From: Dactylonectria macrodidyma | Lineage: Eukaryota; Ascomycota; Sordariomycetes; Hypocreales; Nectriaceae | Direction of reading: 5' to 3' | DNA: 64,000 nucleotides | Assembly: GCA_020744425.1 (NCBI GenBank) | Contig: JAGMUV010000006.1 | Coordinates: 3,534,001 to 3,598,000, forward strand | Shown: positions 44,648 through 56,046 of the stretch, piece after piece | Layout of the letters: each line of letters starts with the position of its first letter | How positions within the stretch are numbered: position 1 is the first letter of the stretch | The notes under the pieces: model-generated | What the model was told of the DNA's origin: nothing | Seen by the model: the letters and a program-made list of their open reading frames with translations, nothing else | Databases searched by the model: none | Translations under genes and position numbers: made by a program

Positions 44648-46125
44648 ATGCCATACGTTTGTCGTGCAGTCGTAACGTCGACACCGCGACAAGACGGCCA
44701 ACCAAACTTTAGCCTCGAAAATCTATCCCTTCGTGATCTCCAGGACTATGAGTGCTTGGTTGAAATAGTCGCCACTGGCATATGTCACACGGACATTGCC
44801 GTGGCTTCACGGCCCGATTCGGTCTTCCCTAGGGTACTAGGTCACGAAGGTGAGAAAAGCAAGCGCCTGGACTACACCAGGGCAAAACCATGTCAAGATG
44901 AAACCAAGTCTGATAACGTGATTAGGCGCGGGGTACATTAGAAAGCTCGGTGCAAAAGTCGGTACCAATGCCGACTCTTCCAAAGCGCCCTTACGGGAAG
45001 GCGACCCCGTTCTGCTTTCATATGCCTTCTGCAACAATTGCTCCAGCTGTCGGAGCGAGCACCCAGCGTATTGTCTTTCAGCTCTTGCGTTGAATTTTGG
45101 CGATTCAGGTGGTGCTTACACGAGACATGCTGGCGCTGGAGGGGACGAGGGAGGTTCTGTAGCTGGTGGATTCTTCGGCCAGTCCAGCCTCGCAAGCCTG
45201 GCTGTGGTCAAGGAATGCTGCATCGTCAACGTGGCCGGCATTGTCAAGGATAAGGAAGAGCTGAGGCTTTTCGCACCCCTGGGCTGCGGGTTTCAGACGG
45301 GTGCCGCAACAGTCTCGATCCTTGCAGGAGCTCAGCCCAGCGACTCGGTCGCCATCATAGGACTTGGAGGGGTTGGCCTCGCCGGCGTCATGGTAGGCTA
45401 TGTCCACGGCCGGTCTCCAGATGTGTACTAATTGCTCTCCGTGTGGTCTAGGCTGCCAAGATTCTTGGGTGCAAAACCATCATTGCTATTGATCGTGTTG
45501 AGGATAAATTACGACTTGCAAAAGAACTAGGGGCGACCCGTCTGATCAACAGTGAGAAGTGTCCCGGCGGTTTCCCACAAGCCGTTCGAGACGCGACCTA
45601 CGGATCAGGCTCTTCGATCACAATTGACACTACTGGAGTCCTCCCTGTCATTCAGCAGGCGCTCGATATGACTAGCGTTCTTGGTAAAATGATTCTGCTG
45701 GGCATGTCGAAGGCGTCCATTGAGATTGATATCACGAAATTCAAGCTAGTATGTTTGTTTACCTGTATATTGTGCCATCGCTAACGTGGCCGGTGGTTAA
45801 AGACAGGAAAGACTCTACTCGGCAGTGTGCAAGGCGACGCAACTGCATCCAAGGTAAGATACAGTCATGCAGCGATCTAAATCACTGGCTAACTCAAACT
45901 GTCAAAAGTATGTTCTACAAATGATCCAGTGGTACCGGGAGGGACAATTTCCCATTGACAAGCTTACCAGTTTTTATAAGGCAAGTATAGTAAGCAAGAT
46001 ACAAGAAAACAGACTAACCATGTTGATAGGCCGAAGATATCAACCTAGCACTACGAGATATGAAGATCGGAAAGACCGTCAAGCCTATCCTTACATGGGA
46101 AGAAGACTCAGGCTCACAATTTTGA
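44648..46125 (+). CDS. Zinc alcohol dehydrogenase, aryl-alcohol/AdhC type
   Basis: Medium-chain dehydrogenase of 394 residues, six exons: 44648-44849, 44926-45392, 45452-45748, 45803-45853, 45909-45980 and 46030-46125. Catalytic-zinc ligands are in GICHTD and GHEG; four structural-zinc cysteines are in FCNNCSSCRSEHPAYC. The NAD site is AIIGLGGVGLAGV, then IIAIDRVEDKLRLAKELGA. It ends in the family pattern DKLTSFYK-AEDINLALRDM. The last intron (45981-46029) has a GC donor in the context AAG|GCAAGT, the standard GC-AG type. It interconverts aromatic aldehydes and alcohols; the pairing with ALDH suggests a shared substrate. Confidence 0.93.
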
Positions 46126-47503
46126 ATTAACATCATTTAAAATCCATGATCGTGGGGGGCGCATGGGTGTTCGGCATTAGCTTAGGGGCGGGAAGTAGCA
46201 GAGATTTTTGCCTAATTTACAATTGTCTCCTGATAGATCGTACCACACAAAGATTGAGTTCAATGCCTCCTAGAAGTGCAGCGTTCTGAATGGTGGAGGT
46301 GTGAGACATTGTTGCGGTGTGATTGTCACGGCCCATGTCGAACTAGGCCCCGACCCTGTCACGTGCGCTTGCGGCGTATCCACTTTTTCCACCTATCATC
46401 AGCGGATCACCTCGATCACTAGATGATCCAGATGCTCCACCAGATAACGTAACTATATGAACAAGAGGAACTGGCTACTACTAGGATACCGGCTCCTCAG
46501 CTATTAATACAACTTGGTTACCTCAATCTACTCTGACTGCTTCGCATTATCGTATATTAACTATTACCTAACGTAATACTACGACTACTGCTTAGTAAGT
46601 GCGACCTAACCGTTCTGCTAATATAAACCCCGGTTTATCCCTTAGGAATCCGCCCTCAGTCTACCCTATACCACGTATAGGGTAGCTTGAGTGCACGACC
46701 GTTGCATACCGCGTCTGTTATTCCGTCTACAGTAAGATCTACGCTAATAGTTGAACTCTTGGGCTCAGCTACCATGTTTCGCTGCAGTGATAGCAAGCGG
46801 TAATCCTGGGATTGGATGATATGCAATTGATTAAGGCCCGACTGGAAAGTCGTCACGGCTGGGAATAGCGCTTGAGTGATTTGTAGTTTTGGGTAGAATA
46901 GCGCAATGTAAATAAAAGTTATTAACCGGGGGCCGCTTGCAGGCGTTGCCCCATTAAAAGACGATATAGCACTCAGACGAACTAAAGGAATGTTGGTCAT
47001 GTCTGCCGAAGGGAACTGCCGAAATGGACTGCCGACGAAGGGGGAGCTATCCGCAGGAGCATGATAGCCCGGCCTCTCAAAACCGAACAAAAATCAATAA
47101 TCGAGGTCATGTTAGACAGTCTCGGACGGCGGAAGAAACGTGCCGCGTTTTGCCCAGCTCGTTCCCCGAGACGAATCCGGTATGCCGAGTCCGGTCCAAG
47201 CAAGGTGTCGGTTGGTCGGCAAAGGCCCAAACACGGCCAGCCCCGGTGACCGTGCCCCAGAGTCGCAGGTTGCGGGGCGTAGCCTCTTTCTGACATATGA
47301 AGCTGAAATAATGCCACTTGAAGCTCGGAGTTTACGTAGTTGGGCAACTTAGTCTTCTTATTTGATCCATCAAGCTACTATTGAAGGCTCGGCTGGACCT
47401 TGTGACTGGGTCAGAACGACGGTCGTGAGCTACCGAGATACCCTTAACCCCGATTCAGCAATTCATTGAGCAACACATTCCTCGTGCTCGCAACATATCA
47501 AGC
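46126..47503. other. Intergenic region with a possible decayed element
   Basis: About 1.4 kb without a supported gene. From about 46325 to 46640 the DNA resembles a worn retroelement end (TGTCACGG start, AT-rich body) but I found no matching end or target duplication. A perfect hairpin lies at 46661-46685: CTACCCTATA, five-base loop, TATAGGGTAG. Confidence 0.4.
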
Positions 47504-48763
47504 ATGGCACCCAGCTCTGAAATCCTTGCGAGTGCTCGGCCTGATTCCGAGTTTGAGCAGGCATGCGCCCTTCTCCAACGGCCCATGGCCGCCATGAGTC
47601 AACATGACAACTAACGTACCCTTCGAACCTGCAGATCGCGAAAAACGCAGACCTTCCGCCGCTGCCCAGCAATGTCGACATACCAACGCTTCGAAGTCTA
47701 ACAAACGGGCTCAAAGCCAAGGCACGCGAGGCACTAGGAGGTCCTCCTCCAAACTTGACGGAGCGAGACATCGAAATACCTGTTCGCGACGGCAGCAGCA
47801 TCCTCGCCTACGCCTATGCTCCCTCAAAGTACACCTCCACAGATGAATTACCGATGCTTCTCTTTTTCCACGGAGGCGGATTCTGCATCGGCACGCGTCA
47901 TGACGATTTGGAGTCCAACAGGGTCTTGGCCGCCAAGGCCGGTGTGATCGTTGTCAGCCTCGAATACCGTCTTGCTCCAGAGCACCCTTTCCCTCAGGCT
48001 ATTCATGACGGACTTGATGCCTTACATTGGGTATGTAACAACTTCATGATGGCACATCCAGAGGGCTCCCCGGTGGATGGGGGCGACAGATGAGCAATAC
48101 CGCTGACAACTCTTCTATTCGTAGATTGCCGAGAATCCGAGTCAAGTTCACCCATCTGCATCCCCGTCGGCAGGCCTTGTTATTGGCGGCGCCTCTGCCG
48201 GGGCGAGTATTGCTAATGCTGTTGTGTATCTGAACCGCGATCTCGGGTCTCCCGTCAAGGTGACCGGACAGTTTCTTAGTGTTGCACCTCTAATTCCACC
48301 CCCTCTGGTCCCAGAAAAGTACAAAGACGACTACGTCAGTCATGAACAGAACAAAAACGTAACTATACCTTCAGAAGAATTGACTCAATTACTCCTAGGT
48401 GAGACAATCCACGACCACCTGTACTCATTCTAGGCATAGCTGACCAGAGTCCCGCCATCCGCAGCTGCTTATAAGCCAGATAAAACCTCGCCGCTCTCAG
48501 TGCCCGCTCTTCATCCGTCGGGTCACACTGGAATTCCTCCAACTTATTTTCAAGTCTGCGGGCTTGATGGTCTACGTGACGAAAGTCTCATCTACGAGCG
48601 TATACTCGGGCAAGAAAATGGCATTGCTACGCGACTGGATCTCTATCCAGGGCTGCCCCATCATTTTTGGGAATTCTTCCCTCAATTGACCAGGCATGTC
48701 GAGAAAAGGACAAACGATACCGTGGAAGGAATTCGGTGGTTGTTGGAAAGTACCACGGCATAA
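47504..48763 (+). CDS. Alpha/beta hydrolase fold-3 esterase (HSL family)
   Basis: Cytosolic esterase of 341 residues, four exons: 47504-47560, 47635-48030, 48125-48398 and 48465-48763. The oxyanion-hole motif FFHGGGFCIG is present. The nucleophile elbow is GGASAGASIAN (GxSxG), the acid is in FQVCGLDGLRDE and the His in GLPHHFWEF. REYRLAPEHPFP-like spacing (SLEYRLAPEHPFPQA) places it in the hormone-sensitive-lipase group. The first intron, 47561-47634, needs a GC donor (CAG|GCATGC), with a good CTAAC branch site near 47611; no GT donor gives the right phase. If that is wrong the N-terminal 19 residues change. Could cleave an ester of a cluster product. Confidence 0.88.
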
Positions 48764-49800
48764 GGTAGTTTTTGTATATCCAGAGCAGGCAAGGCGGCTT
48801 AGATCGTGACGACAGTTCAAGCCTTTCCCCAGTTTATCTTACCATTAGTAGAGTTCATTGGCCTAGAATGATGAAGATTGATTGAGACGGATTGCGAACA
48901 TCGGTGCTTACACACTTGAAATGTGTCGGGATAAAGAGTGCGTTGATAGAGAATCCAACGCGTGGGGGGCCAAGTTTGGGATACTCTGTGGGACATTCTT
49001 GATAAACGCCCGTTTTCTGGTACCTGAGGAGCGCAGGTGACGAGATTTTACTAGTCAGGATCTTGAGATAAAAAAAATAGACGTGAGGGTAGAGTTGTAG
49101 TGACGGAATATAGATTGCCGGTGGTGGGTTGAGCTATTAGGTTCCAGGAGTAGTAATGAGGGGTGGTTCGCGTGTTCCTGCTCATAGTCCTGACATTGAA
49201 CCGCTTGGTGATAGGCACGTCATAATTGTCAATCCCTGACCCATCATAGACGGTTTCTTTCAAGTCTCTCATATCCAATCAAGCGATAGATGTCGGACTC
49301 CTCATCTTGAGACTTAATTACTTATGTAAGGTCCTACAAGCCAGACATCGGCATCATGACGGCAAATGACCCAGTTCAAGCAGAAGCACAATCCAGTGGA
49401 AGGATCGTGATACATTCCGTCTAGGTAGCATACAGTGGCAGGCTGGCTCCGGCGAACGTGAAAGCAGAAGCCGAACGTGGAGGCTCGGTAACGGCTTAGT
49501 CATTCGGTTGAGACGGCCTTCTGTAGATTACCGGCTTGACCGTTGTCCGAGGTCCGTCGTCCGTCGGCCATCATCACCCGGTAAGCCCCGTGTGACGGTC
49601 GCCGAAATCTCCGGACCGCCCCAAAGCAGTAAAGACCAAGACACTATCGATGAGCCACCATATCAAGCCCTGGATAGCCGCCATTAGCTGCACAGTTCGT
49701 CACCATCAATTCAACTACCATCGACCTTTCTGTCGACAGCTTTTTTTCAGGCTCTGCCATCACAATATCGCAAAAGATTTGTAGCATCATCAACTCAGCA
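48764..49800. other. Promoter of the MhpA-type hydroxylase, rich in CGG
   Basis: About 1 kb without a gene. The stretch 49440-49620 has many CGG/CCG triplets (for example TCCGAGGTCCG and CTCCGGACCG), candidate half-sites for Zn2Cys6 regulators. Confidence 0.4.
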
Positions 49801-51168
49801 ATGGCCAACAAAAACGTCATAGTCATTGGCGCCGGTCCTGTCGGTCTCTTTACCGCAATGCTCCTTGCGCAGAAGGGAATCAAGGTGACCGTGTTTGAGG
49901 CAGATGAAGGCGTTTCCCGCAGCCCGAGGGCCGCCGTGTGAGTTTTCCCATCACCTTCTGTCGACGGCCATTGCTTTCCGTTTCGCTGACGTTGCCAATA
50001 CCTAGACAACTTCCCGCGGTCATTTTCGAGTTTGCCAAGGCCGGAATACTCCAAGATGTTTTTGATTACGGCCACAGGTCCGACGATGGAGTCTGTTGGC
50101 GAGACGGAAACGACACAACGAAGATCCTGGCTGATCTAACTCCGCCACCAGTGGATAATCCGAACGTGTGTGCTGCAATGCTGGGTCAACACGAACTCTG
50201 CCAAATCTTTCTCAAGCACTTGCACAACACGGGGAATGGAGATGTCATCTTCAATCACGCCTTCACCCGTGCTGAGGACCATGGCGACTCGGTTACTGTT
50301 CACGTCAAGCGTATACTTGATGACGAAGAGTTGAGCTTCAACTGTCGGTACCTGATCGGAGCCGACGGCGGTCGGAGTTCTGTCAGGAAGCACTTGGGTC
50401 TATCCCTAGAGGGATATACTTGGCAGAGCATACGACTCGTTGCGGTCAACATTTTGTATGACCTCGACAAATATGGCTGGAAAGGAGGCAACTTCGTCGT
50501 TCATCCAGCAGACTGGGCAATCGTTGTAAAACGTGGAAAAGGGCCGCAGTGGAGGATTGCTACCAGCATCGCACTTGTCGAAGGCCCTGATGGAGAGCCC
50601 ATTACCGACAAGACTGTTCTTCCTATCATCAAAGAGAGAGTAGCCAGGCTGCTGCCAGGCAACATGGACGAAGTGATCTACCTTCAAGCTGCTCCATATA
50701 CCATCCATCAGAGATGTGTGCCTCAATACCGCGTCAAGAATACTGTCCTCGCTGGAGATGCTGCTCATGTAAGTTTTAGGGAACCATTTCTAGCTAGCCG
50801 CTCACTGAATCCTCGCCTAGTTAAACAATCCTGTTGGCGGCTTAGGGCTGACGACTGGCATATTGGATGCCGCGCATCTGGCCCAAGCCTTACTCAAGGT
50901 TCTCATCGAAAATGCTTCGGACACTGTCCTTGATGAGTACGCCAAGGCAAGGCGTGATACTTTCACTAAGCTGACGGATACCTTATCGACTGCAAACCTC
51001 TTGAGGCTGAGCTCGACTGCTCCTGAGGATGTTGCGGAGCGGGAGGGTTTCTTCAAAGTCTTAAATGACCAAACTAACAAAAAGGGCCTGTTCGGAATTG
51101 CTTCAAGGGAAATGGGGCTCTCGACTACCTTGGATCCAACAGAGTTAGGGCCGCTACCCCAGTTCTAG
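49801..51168 (+). CDS. FAD-dependent aromatic hydroxylase, MhpA/phenol-hydroxylase type
   Basis: Class A flavin monooxygenase of 415 residues, three exons: 49801-49937, 50006-50768 and 50821-51168. It starts MANKNVIVIGAGPVGLFTAMLL (FAD motif) and has SRSPRAAVQLPAVIFEF across intron 1. DG motif: LIGADGGRSSVRKHLGL. GD motif: VLAGDAAH, with intron 2 directly after it, then LNNPVGGLGLTTGILDAAHLAQ. This is the 3-(3-hydroxyphenyl)propionate/phenol hydroxylase type, without the C-terminal thioredoxin-like domain of true phenol hydroxylases. It would hydroxylate a phenolic ring. A broken paralogue lies at 60407-62113, with the same intron positions, and the two flank the MFS transporter and a regulator. 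Confidence 0.92.
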
Positions 51169-53232
51169 TATTCAGGGCACTCCTCAGCTACGGACTAGCA
51201 TGATGCCTGAAGTTTAGAAATCTACTAGAATGCCAGACACCATAGCGTTCAAAGAATTACGTAGCACAAGCTCGTCTATCAGATGACGGGTACTTGAGTA
51301 TTTGCCTGCTCGTCTGAGAGGGTCAGTCCTTGCTTCAGCTCCTTGCCTCAACCTCCAATCGTACCCATATTAGTGAATCAGCTCTACAGTTCGGTCTATC
51401 ATGCTCGTTGTAAGAACGTGATAACAATATTGTTATCATTAACTAGCCTGCTACTAATTAACACCATACCCGGTTTTGTCCTTAAACACAATGGGATAAT
51501 ATAACTTAACCAAACGACGCCGGGGTACCTAATTAGAGAATGGAAACTAATCGAGAACGAAGAAACCGGCAAGCAAATTAAAACCCTCCTTAGTAACTTA
51601 AGAGTATAAAAAAACCGCATTAGTGGCGAAATATAATCACTTTTATCTTTTAAATCCTAGACCTAACCCGCACCTTATCCTAACTAACTAATTGGATCTC
51701 TAACGAGCTTATATAGTTACTTTCAGGTTTTTCAAAAGAGAAATAGGCGGAAAGGGACCCCTAATGGGATTTAAAGCTACTACTCTTGCAGGAAAGATTT
51801 CGCGGCAGTGAACTACTCTGCCACTGACGTTATAAGAACGTAATATCCTATATCGGGTCTTGTCTCATGTAGTTTCTCGTCGATCTTGTCAAGTTGAGCC
51901 GAGCAGAAAGACGGAGGCAATTAATCTCGAACCCGCTTCTATCCAATACCGGAATCAGGCCCGGTGCTGCAGGCTTGACATTCAAAACGTTGATCCGGAA
52001 GCCATTCGCTCTCTGCCAATTCAAGTGTCGCTCTGGGCTTTTAGGGCTACATCTAGAAGCTTCCGGGGCATTTCATCGTCCAACATACAAGGAGATATGG
52101 GCCAGTGGTCATCAAAGCCTCTAGCTCTATCACAGCCAAGCGTGGAGAAGACGTCGTGACCTATTAGCTTAACTGATGACATTAAGACGTCTGGCTAGCG
52201 GTCATCTGAGTTCTGCTTCATTACACAATCTTGGCTAGATACTTAAAGGCAGACCTCCCTCTGCCCACATTTGCACTTAACATTGAAAGGGAGTTGGTAC
52301 CAGTATCCCCGCAATATCGAATGGGATTGCTCCAGGAGGTGATTCAGTGGTGGATGCTCCAGCAAGCACAGCTGTGGCTGCCAGGCCCGACCCACCCTAG
52401 AACATTGACTGCCGCGCAAGATTGACACACTTTGACATGTGTTCAGACTTGATGGCTCAACTTGGTACAGCGCGCATACCCCTTCAAGATAATTGGGAGG
52501 ACGATGGGTGTAATTTCGATTGTTGGGGCTGACAAGGCAGTACGGGGTGTTCCAGTGGTAATTTGACAGGTGGTGTGGAGAACGAGAGGGTCTGGATTGT
52601 TGGCCAAAGGCGCGTTGAAAGAGGCGTACTAATTGGTTCAGAACGGACGCACATGCTAGTAGCCACAATGCCACACTGCTGCTAATGTCCCTTGTCAGCC
52701 CTGGGACGGACGGCAGAGCGGCTCTGCCGGAAGACCGGTCTGCCGGAAGGCCGGTCTGCACCGCCCAACACTAAATCAATACAATTCCGGGGTCGAACCG
52801 GAGCCCCCGGTCACCGTGGAGCCCGACCCTACTGGAGCCCGACCCCGCCACCTCAGAAGGTGGAGTGTGAACATTGAGGACGAGGAGGAGGCCTGTCGAC
52901 AGTCTCCCAGATCTTGATCCGAATCTAAAAGACCTGGGGTAAAGCTGGGGGCAAACGCTACCCTATTTGCAGTGAACCTCGGCTAGAGACATGCCTCGCC
53001 ATGCACGCACTACTGTCTGTCCCCCACCCTTCTGCTAAACCACGTTTGCCTCGAATACCGTATACAGGATCACATAAGCTCCAATTCTCCAGCCGCCGGC
53101 AGTTGAAGGCGGCTCGCCTTTGTCAAAAGACATATAATGAAGCTCAGGCTTCACGCTCCTTTTCTTCAAGTATCGAATCACCCATGCTTGCACAGCATTT
53201 GTCAACAAACACTGAACCTCTCATCCGCCACC
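51169..53232. other. AT-rich and repeat-rich intergenic region
   Basis: About 2.1 kb. 51400-51800 is AT-rich and looks decayed; it contains a 20-bp perfect palindrome at 51419-51438. 52715-52770 has short GC-rich repeats built on CTGCCGGAAG and CCGGTCTGC. No gene is supported; the end is the promoter of the MFS gene. Confidence 0.4.
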
Positions 53233-55096
53233 ATGGCCCCACACTCTTCCTTTGATGCGCCCTCGGTGCTAGGAGAAGCCACAACCCTTATTCACTCCAA
53301 AACAGTTATATGTCTTGTGGTTGGTTTACCCTTTGCTCGCACTAGCCAGCTTCAAACTCACCATACCTCTATCTAGGCCGTCAACTTCATATACGTGGCA
53401 CAGCTCAGCTCTATCATTGGATCGGGCTTCTTGGCACAGTCAATGTCCCAAGTTGTCGGCGGTACAGGGCAAACCGTCTGGTACTCGTCCTGTATTACCA
53501 TCATGACAGTTACCTTGAATCCGCCCATCGGCCAGGCCGCCGATTACTGGGGTCGGAAACCCATCCTCGTCGCATTGCCTCTGACCGGCATTGTCGGTTC
53601 CATCATTGTGTCCAGGGCCCAGAGCTCCGGCGCCCTCATTGCCGGCTTTGCCATCCTGGGACTTAATTTTGGATGCCAGTCAGTCCTCCTGGCTGTTATG
53701 TCTGAAGTTCTTCCCCGCCGTTATAGGCCCATGGGTCAAGCATCTGGCAGCATAGCAGCCAGTCTTGGGGCAATTTTTGGCCTCTTGATGGGTGGTGGAC
53801 TGGTCCAAGATGGGAATCTCTCAAACTATCGCATTTATTGGTATGTCGAGGCCGGTCTCTACGCTCTTGCAACTGTGGGCTGCTTTGTAGGCTACAATCC
53901 TCCACCTCGGGAACTACAAGTATCTCTCGACATGTCTCAAAAGCTTAAGCATCTCGACTGGGTCGGATACTCACTTTTCACCCCGGCACTTGTCCTTTTC
54001 TCTATGGCCCTGTCGTGGTCCGACAATCCATATTCTTGGAGCAGTGCCAACATCCTTGGTCCATTCATCATCGGCGTCGTCGCCATGATACTCTTCGTCA
54101 TCTATGAGTGGCACTTCAAGAAGGACGGCATGCTCCATCATGAACTCTGGCGCCACAGGAACTTCGCCATCTCCCTGTTTGTCATTTTTGTTGAAGGAAT
54201 TGCCTTCTTTGCAGCCAATTCCTACTTTGCCTTTGAGGTCACCCTCATCTACGATGCTAGCATCCTTTCAGCCGGTGCAAACTTTGCCATCATGTTTGTT
54301 ACAGGTCTGGTCTTCTCCCCTGTGTTTGGATTGTGGTCTTCGAAGCGCAAATCCATCCGGCCACCACTCGTCCTCGGTTCTGTCCTTCTTCTAGTGTTCT
54401 TTGTCCTACTGGCAGCGGTCAAGATAGACACTCCTCGCTATGCTTTCTGGATACTCCCAATTCTTTCTGGCATCGCCCTCGTTTCGATCGTGCCACTCTC
54501 CATGGTTTCTGCTCAGTTGGCAACAACCCCAGAGCTAATCACTCTGACATCAGCGTTGATGACCGCAGTCAGGAGCTTTGGAGGCGCAATTGGCCTAGCG
54601 ATCAACAATGCCGTTCTCAACAGCACCTTGGAAAAGGAACTGCCCAAGAAAGTCGGTGCAGCAACAGTTTCACTGGGACTGCCTCCCTCGTCTTTGCCTG
54701 CACTAATTGATGCTCTGGCTTCACAGAGCAGGGAAGCGGTCGCTGCTGTGCCTGGTGTTTCGTCCGAAATTGCGCAGGCTGCAGTTGAAGCGATGAAAAG
54801 AGCATACTTGGTTGCTTTCAGGAACGCCTGGATTGTTTCAGCCGCTTTTTGTGGTCTCTTAGTTATATGTTAGTCTTCCCTCCCACCATTTGTATTGACA
54901 TGGACTCTTACCAAAAACAGCCACTTGTTTCATCAAAGAACAAAGAGCCGACTTTGACAAGCGTATTGATGCGCCTGTTGAGACTGGGTTGGTCAGCTTG
55001 GAAGGCAATGAAAGTCTGTCGCCAGCTAATATGCAAGAGTCTGTCGAGAATCATGGTAACACAAAGGCAGAAGTGAATCACGAAGAGAACTCCTGA
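53233..55096 (+). CDS. MFS efflux transporter, TRI12/siderophore-like (DHA family)
   Basis: Membrane exporter of 584 residues with about 14 membrane segments, three exons: 53233-53319, 53377-54868 and 54921-55096. After a short cytosolic start it has GQAADYWGRKPILVALPL, the loop 2-3 MFS signature, then FAILGLNFGCQSVLLAVMSEVLPRRYRP and SIAASLGAIFGLLMGG. The C-terminal half has ALMTAVRSFGGAIGLAINNAVL, typical of the 14-helix drug:H+ antiporter branch that holds the trichothecene pump TRI12. The last exon codes a hydrophilic tail. In a cluster it would export product or toxic intermediates. The first intron donor could be GTTGGT or, two codons... earlier, GTGGTT; both keep the frame. Confidence 0.92.
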
Positions 55097-56046
55097 CTTT
55101 AGCTGATGGTTGTAATTCGACGATACACTTCGGTTAGCTAGAGCAAGTGGTGCGCAGCCTAGAGCTTGAGGTCCAGCCACACCTTTGGCCGCATCATAGC
55201 ACCTGGTTTTGCTAAATCTTTCCAGACTGTTCACTCGAAAGAATGTGAGATTTAAGAAGAGAACTATGTATTTTTTTTTTCAGAAAGAAAAGTTTGATGT
55301 AAACGTGGAATTAACTGGCTGATACTGTTTTGGTTCAAGAGGTTGGTTGGACGACGTAGTGTATGGCCGGGCAACAAGAAATGAACAAAATCTCAAGTAT
55401 CGATGAGAACACTACCAGTGACCACAGGGTGTCGGTCAAAGTGCTTCATCATTGAAACCACATGGGATTCTAGTATGGTTCATAGCGAGACTGTCGTTTG
55501 AAAAGCACCCCAGGCAGACGATCTGCAGCGAGACTCTCCAAGCATCGACTCCTGACGAGCTTGTTGGTAATGGTGAGATATGGCACCCTTCCAAGAAATG
55601 GAGGCGACGTACACGATAGACGCCATTAAGAGAGGTTGGAAACAAGGTTGCCGCATCAAACTATCGATAGTGGGGTTCATGACCGTGGTTCTGAGTCCGT
55701 TGCGATCATGGCTATCGCAACACCACTCCTTTTTGTCGGTTAGTATTAGAACAGAGTGCATCGCTAGCTCTACCAAGGCCAAAGATTAACGCCACAGGTA
55801 GCTTTCAATCAGGCTCGTTATTATAATACCTACCTATGAAGCTCCCAAGACAGAGCGCAGGTATTCAAATTGATACTGTAGTAAGACATTTGGAACAGAT
55901 TCAAGCATCAACAGAGACACAACATAGCGACAAACAAGTCATCGCTGTCTTCTTGGCTTCGTCTCATCGTCAACGCAAGTGCATATTGGCCCGAATAGTT
56001 TGTCGCAGCCTTGACCTAGGCGCATTACCAGTCATGTTCAGCTTCC
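55097..56046. other. Convergent intergenic region
   Basis: About 950 bases between convergent MFS and regulator genes. No gene supported; short frames lack family features. Confidence 0.4.

Noticed and set aside
46325..46640. Possible LTR starting TGTCACGG
   Set aside because: No CA end, target duplication or second copy could be found in the window.
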